In this document: positions 45,416 through 56,253 of the stretch, piece by piece
How the letters are laid out: each line of letters opens with the position of its first letter
Numbering within the stretch: position 1 is the first letter of the stretch
DNA from: Dysgonamonadaceae bacterium
GTDB lineage: Bacteria; Bacteroidota; Bacteroidia; Bacteroidales; Dysgonomonadaceae
Assembly: GCA_031272205.1 (NCBI GenBank)
Contig: JAISUH010000090.1
Location: 1 to 64,000, forward strand
Direction: 5' to 3'
Length of the DNA: 64,000 nt
The notes under the pieces: generated by a model
What the model was told of the DNA's origin: nothing
Seen by the model: the letters and a program-made list of their open reading frames with translations, nothing else
The model's database searches: none
Position numbers and translations under genes: made by a program

Positions 45416-46900
45416 TCATAATCTCCGTTGCAAGGGCGCATCACTGTTCGTTTTGCGCGACAGCGCCCACAAGCCCACGCCGGTCAGTGCGCCGTTGATG
45501 AGCAGCAGCTCATAGCCCACTTTGTAGGAGAAGAAGTGCAGCATCGCATATTCAAAGGCGAAACAGATGACAGGCACAGCAATAGCCACGTAAGGTACGT
45601 ATTTGTCTATCGGTTTCAATTGGGTATAAAGGCCGCAGAAATACAGTCCGAGCAGCGGCCCATAGGTATAAGACGCGAGTTTGTAGATGGCGTCGATAAT
45701 GCTGTCTGACCCGATTGCTTCGATGATCATAATGATCGCCAAGAAAGCCGCGCTCATCCCGATATGCACCAATCGGCGCGTATGGACGTTCTTTTTCTGT
45801 TGTCCGGTGTCGGAAGTGTTTTTCATTTCGAGGATATCGACGCAATAGGATGTGGTCAGCGCGGTGAGGGCCGAATCGGCGCTCGAAAAGGCGGCAGCCA
45901 CAATCCCCATGATAAAAATAGAGAACACCACCGGTCCCAGATACTGCATGGCGATAAACGGAAGGATGTTATCGGAAACTTCGGGCAGTACAATACCGTT
46001 TTGATCGGCAAAAATAAGCAACAATACGCCAAGCGAAAGGAAGAGCAGATTGATGGGCGCGAAAGCAAATCCGTAGGACACCACGTTTTTTTGCGCATCT
46101 TTCAGCGTGCGGATGGTCAGGTTTTTCTGCATCATGTCCTGATCGAGCCCCGTCATCACAATAGTGATAAACATACCACTGAAAAACTGTTTCCAGAAAA
46201 ATTGCTTGCTCGCCCAGTCATCGAACACGAAAATCCGCGAATGGGGATTGTTGGCAATCGCCGAAACCATTTCTCCCACATTCATATTCATCCGTTGACC
46301 GACCTGCCACAAAATAAGGATGAGCGCCGTAATAAACATTGTGGATTGTATGGTATCGGTCCATATAATGGTCTTGATACCGCTCTTGTGGCTGTACAGC
46401 CATATAACCAAAATAATTCCCGTAACGGTTACGGCAAACGGAACATGCCATGTATTGAAAACCAATTTCTGAAGAATGAAGGCCACAAGGTACAACCGCG
46501 CTGCTGCTCCCACAATCTTCGACAAAAGGAAAAACCACGCCCCCGTCTTATACGATTTATTACCGTAGCGCCGGTCAAGAAAACCGTAAATCGTGGACAG
46601 ATTCAACCGATAATAGAGCGGCAACAGGATATAGGCGATAACCAAATAACCGGCAAAAAAACCCAGCACCATCTGCATATAGGTCATGTCGGTATGCCTC
46701 ACCCAGCCCGGTACGGAGATAAATGTAACGCCCGATATGGATGTTCCCACCATGGCAAAGGCCACCAAATACCATGGCGATTGCTTGTTAGCGCGAAAAA
46801 AAGTATCGTTGTCCGAACTTTTACGGCTGGTCAGGTAAGAAATCAGCATCAATACGCCGAAATAAACGGCAATGATAATCAATATAAAGCTACTTTGCAT
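45416..46900 (-). CDS. Sodium:solute symporter (SSS family)
   Basis: A 494-residue inner-membrane transporter with about 13 hydrophobic segments. The LeuT-like inverted repeats of the SSS family are recognisable: VAFAMVGTSISGVTFISVPG in the first core helix, YRLNLSTIYGFLDRRYG, and AAAFSSADSALTALTTSYC, which holds the Ser/Thr sodium site in segment 8. The substrate (sugar, sialate, vitamin or amino acid) cannot be assigned. It starts 9 bases before the HAD gene's stop is reached from the other side, i.e. it follows the HAD gene closely on the same strand. Confidence 0.93.
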   Translation of the reverse strand: MQSSFILIIIAVYFGVLMLISYLTSRKSSDNDTFFRANKQSPWYLVAFAMVGTSISGVTFISVPGWVRHTDMTYMQMVLGFFAGYLVIAYILLPLYYRLNLSTIYGFLDRRYGNKSYKTGAWFFLLSKIVGAAARLYLVAFILQKLVFNTWHVPFAVTVTGIILVIWLYSHKSGIKTIIWTDTIQSTMFITALILILWQVGQRMNMNVGEMVSAIANNPHSRIFVFDDWASKQFFWKQFFSGMFITIVMTGLDQDMMQKNLTIRTLKDAQKNVVSYGFAFAPINLLFLSLGVLLLIFADQNGIVLPEVSDNILPFIAMQYLGPVVFSIFIMGIVAAAFSSADSALTALTTSYCVDILEMKNTSDTGQQKKNVHTRRLVHIGMSAAFLAIIMIIEAIGSDSIIDAIYKLASYTYGPLLGLYFCGLYTQLKPIDKYVPYVAIAVPVICFAFEYAMLHFFSYKVGYELLLINGALTGVGLWALSRKTNSDAPLQRRL

Positions 46901-46909
46901 ATAAAGTAA

Positions 46910-47539
46910 TTATAAACCAAGGAAATATTCTGTCAGTTCAGGAAACGAATCGAATTTCAACCAATAATCTCTCGTCGTCCCGAAACCGTAAGTTACCAGC
47001 ACAAAAGGCAGTCCGGCTTTCTTGGCGGACTGCGCATCGGAATCGGTATCACCCACGTAAATCGGCAGTGTCAAATGATTGCGGTCTTTCAGCAAATTCA
47101 TATTGAATTCCTTCGGCTTGAAATTCTGTCCAAATTCCATGTAATCGGTAATGAAAGGGCGCGTGCGAGTATGGTTCATAAAATTCACCAAACCGTCTTT
47201 CTCGCAATTGCTCAACAAAAGTATTTTGTACTTTTCCGATAAAAATTCCAATCCGTCGTAAACGCCTTCGAATATACGAGGCTTCATGTCGGGCACGTAT
47301 TGCTGATATTGGGCAACCACTTCGTCGAACAACTCCATTTGCCGTTCTCGCGACGCTCCGGGCACAATCGTGTCGAGCATGACGTCGGGCGCTTTCCCCA
47401 TCAAACCCTTAAGCTCGTTACGAGTTACCTGTTTATCAAAACCTTTCACGGTCAATCCCCTGTTCCAAACCACTACATAACTATCGACATTGTCCCACAG
47501 GGTGCCGTCCATATCAAAAATTAAACTGTCGGGCTTCAA
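46910..47539 (-). CDS. HAD-superfamily hydrolase, phosphoglycolate phosphatase-like (probable TTG start)
   Basis: About 209 residues. Motif I is IFDMDGTLWDN with nucleophile Asp, motif II is ILLLSNCEKDG, motif III Lys is in NFKPKEFN, and motif IV is YVGDTDSDAQSAKKAG. A helical cap follows motif I, as in Gph/PgmB-type HAD-IA enzymes. The substrate is uncertain. The frame is open upstream to 47623, but a -7 element at 47574-47567 would put transcription start near 47560, and TTG at 47539 directly precedes the first family-like residues. The symporter gene begins 9 bases downstream, so the two probably form an operon. Confidence 0.88.
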   Translation of the reverse strand: MKPDSLIFDMDGTLWDNVDSYVVVWNRGLTVKGFDKQVTRNELKGLMGKAPDVMLDTIVPGASRERQMELFDEVVAQYQQYVPDMKPRIFEGVYDGLEFLSEKYKILLLSNCEKDGLVNFMNHTRTRPFITDYMEFGQNFKPKEFNMNLLKDRNHLTLPIYVGDTDSDAQSAKKAGLPFVLVTYGFGTTRDYWLKFDSFPELTEYFLGL

Positions 47540-47566
47540 TACGCTTACTTTTTTTATTTCACGATA

Positions 47567-47574
47567 CAAAAATA
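47567..47574 (-). promoter_or_regulatory. -7 promoter element for the HAD-symporter unit
   Basis: The minus strand reads TATTTTTG (TAnnTTTG), 27 bases before the TTG at 47539. Confidence 0.55.
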
Positions 47575-48064
47575 CGCAACAATGGGGGAAAGGACAAATA
47601 ATTACCCGAATATTCCGAGACAAAGACCTTTAATTTTCGATAAGCTATGAATAAGTTCTGCCCCTTCGGGCAGGTTATCGGTGCGTTGTCTGTCCGTGGG
47701 CAACGCTTCGCTCGCCCACGGTTATGGAAATATTGCCCTTCGGACAAGTAGAGACGGGGCATGCCCCGTCTCTATTATCGACGACACCGTATTTATATGA
47801 AAATGGCATTTGTGTGCTATCGCTGTTCTCTATGGGATATGTATCCCCGAACGGGGATATTCAGGCAGCCCGGTCCCTGCAAGGGGCACACTTTATGAAC
47901 CGTATGCTTCAGCTTACGGACAGAACATTCCTCACCACCCAAAAGCCCCGCACGAGACGGCACTTACAAACCCTTATTCCCTTCCGTTCCCCTCGCCGCA
48001 TGGATTTTACCGCGAAAATAAAAATTTATAGTCCCAAAGGAGCCCGTCTTTCCGTTTTTCGTGT
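47575..48064. other. Repeat-rich intergenic region without a convincing gene
   Basis: This divergent spacer has many short inverted repeats and looks like degenerate interspersed repeat DNA. Examples are CTGCC/GGGCAG near 47660-47675, CGTGGGC/GCCCACG near 47695-47720, the 26-bp palindrome at 47749-47774, and CCCGAACGGG near 47847-47856. A plus-strand open frame covers much of it (47724-48080), but its composition follows the repeats and no protein feature is recognisable. Confidence 0.6.
47749..47774. repeat. REP-like perfect 26-bp palindrome
   Basis: TAGAGACGGGGCA and its exact complement TGCCCCGTCTCTA are joined without a loop. A decayed relative (GTAGAGAC...GTCTTTAC) is at 52351-52378, so this is a family of intergenic repeats rather than a one-off. 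Such elements can end transcripts or stabilise RNA ends. Confidence 0.75.
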
Positions 48065-48072
48065 TATTTTTG
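48065..48072 (+). promoter_or_regulatory. -7 promoter element for the lipid kinase gene
   Basis: TATTTTTG matches TAnnTTTG and lies 17 bases before ATG 48090. No clear -33 box. Confidence 0.5.
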
Positions 48073-48089
48073 TAAAGTAGAATCGAATC

Positions 48090-49037
48090 ATGGAAAAAGA
48101 GAAAATCTGCGTCATCATCAATCCCGTATCCGGAAACGAATCCAAACACAACATTCCGGATAAAGTAGCTGCGGCTTTCGACCAAAAGAATTTCGACGTT
48201 TTTTTCCGAATTACGGGGTACCCCGGCCACGCTACCGAGATCGCAAAAGACGCCGTCCGCAAAAAATACAAATACGTGATCACCGTCGGTGGCGACGGTA
48301 CAGTGAACGAAGTGGCAAAAGCGTTGATCGGCACCGACTGCACAATGGGTATCATCCCCTTCGGTTCGGGAAACGGCTTGGCACGCGACCTGCACATACC
48401 GCTCAATTCAAAAAACGCCATCAAAATCATCCTCGACGGCAACATCCGCACCATCGATTACGGCATTGCCAACGACCACGTCTTCTTCTGCACCTGCGGT
48501 GTAGGATTCGACGCTTTCATCAGCGGAAAATTCGCCGAAGAAAAATTGCGCGGCCCCTTAGGATACCTGCGTCAGGTGCTTGAAGGCGTTATCGATTTCA
48601 AATCAGACGAATACGATATTGCTTACGACGGCGGCTCGCTGAAAGAACGCGCGTTTGTGGTTACCTGCGCCAATGCCTCGCAATACGGGAATGACGCTTT
48701 TATCGCCCCCGAAGCCGATATGGAAGACGGAAAAATGAACGTTTCCATCCTGAAACCGCTCAACGCCATAGAAATCCCGCAAACCACGCTGCAGCTTTTC
48801 ACGAAAAACATCGACAAAAACAGCAAAATGATTTCGCTGCTCACCGCCGACCTCACCATTCGCCGCTCGCGCGAAGGCGTGATGCACGTGGATGGCGAAC
48901 CCATACAAACCGGAAAAGACATCCGCGTGAAAATCGTCCCGAAAGGATTGAAGATATTGGCTCCGAAAAACCCAAAAAGAGAGAAAAACAGCAAGGAAAA
49001 TATCTTCAATTCGCTGACGAGATGGCTTGGTGTATAA
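48090..49037 (+). CDS. Diacylglycerol kinase-like lipid kinase (YegS/DgkB family)
   Basis: A 315-residue soluble kinase. The nucleotide-binding motif is VITVGGDGTVNEVAKAL, followed by GIIPFGSGNGLARDL and the C-terminal HVDGEPIQ, which marks YegS/BmrU/DgkB proteins. The N-terminal INPVSGNESK is also conserved. Members phosphorylate diacylglycerol, sphingoid bases or related lipids; the Bacteroidota make sphingolipids, so a sphingosine-kinase-like role is possible but not shown. It is transcribed alone ahead of the beta-galactosidase gene, which has its own promoter. Confidence 0.93.
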   Translation: MEKEKICVIINPVSGNESKHNIPDKVAAAFDQKNFDVFFRITGYPGHATEIAKDAVRKKYKYVITVGGDGTVNEVAKALIGTDCTMGIIPFGSGNGLARDLHIPLNSKNAIKIILDGNIRTIDYGIANDHVFFCTCGVGFDAFISGKFAEEKLRGPLGYLRQVLEGVIDFKSDEYDIAYDGGSLKERAFVVTCANASQYGNDAFIAPEADMEDGKMNVSILKPLNAIEIPQTTLQLFTKNIDKNSKMISLLTADLTIRRSREGVMHVDGEPIQTGKDIRVKIVPKGLKILAPKNPKREKNSKENIFNSLTRWLGV

Positions 49038-49063
49038 TCCGTTTTTTCAACAAAAAAACGGTT

Positions 49064-49098
49064 TTTGCAGCATCGCCCGATTATATTTTCTATCTTTG
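49064..49098 (+). promoter_or_regulatory. Promoter of the beta-galactosidase gene
   Basis: TTTG at 49064-49067 and TATCTTTG at 49091-49098 are a consensus -33/-7 pair with a 23-base spacer. The ATG follows at 49131. Confidence 0.62.
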
Positions 49099-49118
49099 TA
49101 AAAACGCTTATTTATTAA

Positions 49119-52340
<3,222 letters not shown>

Positions 52341-52350
52341 CAGATGGTTT

Positions 52351-52378
52351 GTAGAGACCTGTCGTGCTATGTCTTTAC
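52351..52378. repeat. Decayed copy of the REP-like palindrome
   Basis: GTAGAGAC at the left and GTCTTTAC at the right pair as a stem with one wobble; the centre no longer pairs well. The outer arms match the 47749-47774 palindrome. It begins 11 bases after the beta-galactosidase stop. Confidence 0.55.
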
Positions 52379-52424
52379 GATTAGCAATGCCGTATCAGTA
52401 TGGCTGAAAGCCATTGAGCATCAG

Positions 52425-52463
52425 CACAGGGCGCCTGTCTGCCGACAGGCAGGGCGCCTTGTG
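52425..52463. repeat. Nested inverted repeat after the beta-galactosidase gene
   Basis: CACAGGGCGCC (52425-52435) pairs with GGCGCCTTGTG (52453-52463) with one wobble, and the 17-base centre contains CTGTC/GACAG pairing. There is no T run, so it is a hairpin element but not a standard terminator. The remaining sequence up to the thioredoxin gene (to 52631) shows nothing further. Confidence 0.6.
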
Positions 52464-52631
52464 TAAACGAACACCCCCTCACCCAAAGAGCTGAAAATGA
52501 ACTAAAAAGAATAAGGATTTATAAGTAAGGTCTTCCGCTATGGCGGAACAGGCTCTGCGAAACTTGCACGACATTCCCCCTGCATTGTACCTGCGGCAGA
52601 TCATTCTCAGGGTTTTATTATTTCCTGCAAA

Positions 52632-53117
52632 TCATTTTTTATTTTTTAGCAGTACTTCGTCGATAGCTTTTTTCAGGATGTCTTTTGGGAGTGCGCCCTG
52701 CGCTATTTGAGGCGTTTCGCCCATCGGGCAGAAAAGCAAGGAAGGGATGCTGCGGATTCCAAAGACGGCGGCCAACTCCGTCTCTTTCTCCGTATCGATT
52801 TTATAGATGTAGATTTGACCCTCATATTCTTTAGCCAAATCTTCCAAAACGGGAGCGATAGCTTTGCAGGGGCCGCACCAGTCGGCGTAGAAATCAATCA
52901 AGCAGGGCTTGTCGCCAAGGTATTCCCATTGGTCTGGATTTTTCTCGTAATCAGCCACTTTAGATATAAATCCGGCTTTTGTCAAGTGGATTGTTTTCAT
53001 CGTATTTTCGCTTTTTGTTGTCCCATTACTGCTTGATTCTTTGGTATTTCGTTGTCCGCAGGCCGCCAGCACAACCATTATACCTGCCATCAATAAAATG
53101 ATTCTGATTGAGTTCAT
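52632..53117 (-). CDS. Thioredoxin-fold lipoprotein
   Basis: A 161-residue protein with lipobox LAAC (Cys20), a Ser/Asn/Thr-rich linker and a complete thioredoxin domain. The active site is WCGPC (C81, C84) in LIDFYADWCGPCKAIAPV and the cis-proline is in GIRSIPSLLF. Anchored to a membrane facing the periplasm, it is probably a thiol reductant or oxidase partner there. Unlike the TlpA-like lipoprotein at 32.7-33.8 kb, its cysteines are intact. It follows the PorT-like gene with an 11-base gap and may belong to the LysM-PorT unit. Confidence 0.93.
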   Translation of the reverse strand: MNSIRIILLMAGIMVVLAACGQRNTKESSSNGTTKSENTMKTIHLTKAGFISKVADYEKNPDQWEYLGDKPCLIDFYADWCGPCKAIAPVLEDLAKEYEGQIYIYKIDTEKETELAAVFGIRSIPSLLFCPMGETPQIAQGALPKDILKKAIDEVLLKNKK

Positions 53118-53128
53118 GCTTTTCCGAT

Positions 53129-53827
53129 TTATTTGAATGGGATATAATACGTTAATTTTCCGTACATTACCCGGTGTGCGGCACGGCTGAACGGATCTTT
53201 ATTGGCGATGCTCGTATCGAACATGTCGCCCAGCCCGAAATAATAACGTCCTTCGAGGTTGAACGCACCGATTCCGGTATTAAATTCCAAGCCAAGACCG
53301 CCGATTATTCCGTAGTCGAAATTTTTCTGTATCTCTTTGTATTGAGGCCCGATTTGCTTTTTATCTTCGTCCGTCGTGGCGGCGTTTTCCGCCGCTGCGA
53401 TGTTTTCCGCCAAGGCCGGGCTCATATCGGCCGAATTGCCCAGCAGGAAAGCGACCTGCGGCCCAATGTTGATGATAAATCGAACGGCGCGACCCATATA
53501 AATATGCGTCATCAAGGGTATTTCCAAATAATTGAGCGTGCGGTTGTAACTGTAATCCGCATGATCTTCAAAGCTTTCTTTCCATCCGCGCTGTGTATAG
53601 TTGATTTCTGCAATCAAGCCCAAGTATTTTTCGGAAATATATTTGGCCGAAATGCCGCCCGAAATGCCCTGTTGCCGCGATTGTTGCACCTTCGGCAAAA
53701 AATCAACCGTCGAAAAGACAGCGCCGCCTCCCGCCCCAATGTACAATTGCTTCTTAAACTCGTTGTTTTGGGCGCTCAGCGAAAGCCCGAACAAAGCAAC
53801 CACGGCAAGTGCAAGAATTTTTTTCAT
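53129..53827 (-). CDS. PorT-like outer-membrane beta-barrel protein
   Basis: A 232-residue protein with signal peptide MKKILALAVVALFGLSLSAQ and alternating amphipathic strands of the outer-membrane beta-barrel (OmpW/PorT) type. Examples are QLYIGAGGGAVFSTVDF, LGLIAEINYTQRGWKES, LNYLEIPLMTHIYM and FNLEGRYYFGLGDMFD. The NYTQRGWK and YLEIPLM stretches are typical of PorT-family proteins. No cargo is known. Its ATG overlaps the stop of the LysM gene by 4 bases (ATGA), so translation is coupled. Confidence 0.9.
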   Translation of the reverse strand: MKKILALAVVALFGLSLSAQNNEFKKQLYIGAGGGAVFSTVDFLPKVQQSRQQGISGGISAKYISEKYLGLIAEINYTQRGWKESFEDHADYSYNRTLNYLEIPLMTHIYMGRAVRFIINIGPQVAFLLGNSADMSPALAENIAAAENAATTDEDKKQIGPQYKEIQKNFDYGIIGGLGLEFNTGIGAFNLEGRYYFGLGDMFDTSIANKDPFSRAAHRVMYGKLTYYIPFK

Positions 53828-55842
53828 CGACTTTTATCCACTTTGGTTATAATCTCGCTGTCGGGTTCGTAACAGACCAAATAAAGGCCGGTATTGATGA
53901 ATCCGCCCCAATTATTGACCCGGTCGAAGTGAAAAGCGAATTGCAGCGTGTTTACATTGACCTGATCGATGTTTTCTTCAAAATTCACCCCATATCGCCG
54001 TATCGCCGTCAGGAAGAAAAGCGCAGTGTCGTAACCTAACATTCCGTATTTCGGGTAGGTGTTGAGGGGCGTCCTTTTGTACCATTTTTTGAAATCGTCG
54101 TTGAAATTCTGCACGGCGGAAGATTTCTCATCGACAAAAAAGTAAGAATAGAAATATGTCCCAAACTGGTGATAATCAGTCTGAAAATGCGAATTATAGG
54201 ATTGCCATTCGGGATAACCGAACAACCGCGTAACGTATTCGGGATGGTCGCGCTGCACCGGAACCATCCCTTCGATTATCTTCCGCAAAGGAGCCGATTT
54301 TCCGGTCGTGGGGATAATCACATTATCCTTGTACTGTGTCAGGAACGGCAAAACGGCTGTCGAAAAATCGTCGCCGACAGTTACGGAGCTGTATTTGATT
54401 TTCTTCTGCTGCAAATCGTTTTTCAGAATTCCGATAAAATCATCCTTATCGTTTTCTCCTTTGGCCGACGCGATGATGACGTTGGCGTTCTTAAATGCCT
54501 GCACAAATACGTTCGACGCTTTCGTGTAAAAATACGATTGCGGCGTTACCACCTGATAGATTTGCCCGTTGTTGAGAACTTCGTTGCTTTTCGTCGGCAA
54601 GGGGATGACGTATTTGATGTTCTGTGCCTTCGCAAAATCAGACATAACTTTGATTTCCTTCTCGGAAAAACCGCCGATAATGAGGTTCAAGGACTGCATT
54701 TCCATCGTCCCAAGCAGGCTTTCCAACTTTTTCGTATCATTTACAGAGCCGATATCGAACGTGTAAAGCTCAATGCTCAAACCCTCGTTTTTCAATTTGA
54801 GCAAGGCCATCAGAAAACCTTCGTAATATTCCTGTATGCGGATGTGGTTGTTATCGCTTTTATCCAAAAACGGCATCAAAAAACCGACTTTAATCACATC
54901 GACCGAAGGGGATGTCTTTGTTTGTTGCAACAGCAAGTTGGCCTTGCTTTCTTGAGCCAGATTGTTTTGCGCCACGCTTTGAGGGCTGACCTTCACCGGA
55001 ATAACAAGGGTCATACCTGTTTTTAATTTTGAGTCCGAAATCGAAGGATTGACCTTCCGAATATCGTCCTGAGACACGTCGTATTTTTGCGCAAGGCTGA
55101 AAAGCGTTTCTTTGCGCCGGACGGTATGCAGCACGTTTTTCGTCTGCTCCACCTCTCCGGTGTATGGTGTAAAAATCTCGTTCGATTCGAAGAATGGGAT
55201 GCGAATGGTTTTCCCTGCTTGAAAAGTTTCGACCGATAATCCCGGATTGGCGACAATCACATCTTCGGGCTTCAGCTTATAGGTGCGGGAGACCGCATAG
55301 AGCGTTTCCCCCGCCGAAATGGTGTGAAAACGGTAGTTTTCCTCCTTGACCGAGCTGATGATCTTGCGCTGCGGAATTACAATCACCTGTCCCTCAACAA
55401 TTTTATCCTGAGAACCGGGATTGTATCGGTAAATTTCCGTTACCGAGGTGTTATACATCTGGGCAATGGAAAAAACGGTTTCGCCCCGCGACACGGTATG
55501 CTGAAAAGTATTGTTCTGATCAACAGGCGCTTGTTGGGATGATGACGAAGATACCGGAGTTTGCAAAGAAGTTTTATTGGCCGGAACCAGCAATTCTTGC
55601 CCGTTTTTTAACCCGTCTTTGGCTGCAGGGTTGTATTTCAGCAGTTCGCTCACCGGTACAGAAAAGGCGCGGGAAACGGCATAAAGCCCTTCTCCCGACT
55701 TCACGCTATACTTGTAAAATGTCTGTCCGTTTAGCGACACCATTTCATAAGGTATATTTTGCGCGGCAAGTGTAGTCAATGAGTGTAAGCCGAGAAAAAT
55801 CCAAACGGATAACAATACGCCCACAGTATGTCGATTTCGCAT
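53824..55842 (-). CDS. Four-LysM protein with a periplasmic-binding-protein-like (ANF receptor) domain
   Basis: A 672-residue protein from ATG 55842; the longer frame starts above the promoter element. The signal is VGVLLSVWIFLGLHSLTTLAA. Four LysM repeats lie at about residues 38-280; examples are YKYSVKSGEGLYAVSRAF, HTVSRGETVFSIAQMYN, HTISAGETLYAVSRTY and HTVRRKETLFSLAQKYD. The remaining 380 residues are a type I periplasmic binding fold (VIKVGFLMPFLDKSD, YYEGFLMALLKLK, LIIGGFSEKEIKVMSDF, YPKYGMLGYDTALFFL), as in amino-acid receptors of ABC systems. No permease is nearby. Peptidoglycan attachment plus ligand binding is inferred. Confidence 0.9.
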   Translation of the reverse strand: MRNRHTVGVLLSVWIFLGLHSLTTLAAQNIPYEMVSLNGQTFYKYSVKSGEGLYAVSRAFSVPVSELLKYNPAAKDGLKNGQELLVPANKTSLQTPVSSSSSQQAPVDQNNTFQHTVSRGETVFSIAQMYNTSVTEIYRYNPGSQDKIVEGQVIVIPQRKIISSVKEENYRFHTISAGETLYAVSRTYKLKPEDVIVANPGLSVETFQAGKTIRIPFFESNEIFTPYTGEVEQTKNVLHTVRRKETLFSLAQKYDVSQDDIRKVNPSISDSKLKTGMTLVIPVKVSPQSVAQNNLAQESKANLLLQQTKTSPSVDVIKVGFLMPFLDKSDNNHIRIQEYYEGFLMALLKLKNEGLSIELYTFDIGSVNDTKKLESLLGTMEMQSLNLIIGGFSEKEIKVMSDFAKAQNIKYVIPLPTKSNEVLNNGQIYQVVTPQSYFYTKASNVFVQAFKNANVIIASAKGENDKDDFIGILKNDLQQKKIKYSSVTVGDDFSTAVLPFLTQYKDNVIIPTTGKSAPLRKIIEGMVPVQRDHPEYVTRLFGYPEWQSYNSHFQTDYHQFGTYFYSYFFVDEKSSAVQNFNDDFKKWYKRTPLNTYPKYGMLGYDTALFFLTAIRRYGVNFEENIDQVNVNTLQFAFHFDRVNNWGGFINTGLYLVCYEPDSEIITKVDKSR

Positions 55843-55881
55843 ATTATCGAATTTAAAGGTTGGTCCTATCAAATATTTTGA

Positions 55882-55889
55882 CAAAAATA
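55882..55889 (-). promoter_or_regulatory. -7 promoter element for the LysM-PorT-thioredoxin unit
   Basis: The minus strand reads TATTTTTG with TTTC 18 bases upstream as a weak -33 box. The ATG at 55842 follows 39 bases later, which supports that start over the frame beginning at 55884. Confidence 0.55.
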
Positions 55890-55959
55890 CAAATATTATT
55901 TGGGACTGAAACTATTTTTATTTGTTCTTTAAAAAAATTTAAAGGCATGACGTTGTAGC

Positions 55960-56241
55960 TTATTCGCCCCTCAACGGCAATTTACCTTTATCTCTGTACT
56001 CTTGATAACGCTTGCCAAAGGCTTCCGATTTCTTATGTTTCTTGTATTTTCCTATAATTTTTTGGGCTTGACGATAGGTTTTCCGAGCTTCGTCCAATCG
56101 CATTTCCTGCGTTTGTTCGATGGATTTGTTCGTCAATACGGCCGCCTTTCTTGCATCGGAATCAACACCGGAGCAAGATGCTAATAACAAAGCTATTATC
56201 CCAAAAATAAGCCCTCTATTTTTGTACATTTTTTTTCTCAT
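55960..56241 (-). CDS. Small lipoprotein of unknown function
   Basis: Up to 93 residues; Met1 is at 56241 and a second ATG at 56229 is equally plausible. The signal ends LIFGIIALLLASC with Cys23 (Cys19 from the second Met). The remainder is a short Lys/Arg-rich, mostly helical region (RLDEARKTYRQAQKIIGKYKK). I do not recognise a family. It lies 12 bases after the dnaB stop on the same strand, so it is probably made from the dnaB transcript. Confidence 0.78.
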   Translation of the reverse strand: MRKKMYKNRGLIFGIIALLLASCSGVDSDARKAAVLTNKSIEQTQEMRLDEARKTYRQAQKIIGKYKKHKKSEAFGKRYQEYRDKGKLPLRGE

Positions 56242-56253
56242 TTGGCATCGCGT

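Noticed and set aside
45764-46909. Long plus-strand open frame of 381 codons opposite the sodium symporter gene
   Set aside because: It is the antisense shadow of a strong membrane-protein gene; its His/Arg-rich composition is what reverse-complemented hydrophobic codons give.
47724-48080. Open frame of 118 codons on the plus strand before the lipid kinase gene
   Set aside because: It runs across palindromes and other short repeats, has no recognisable protein feature and its end overlaps the kinase promoter.
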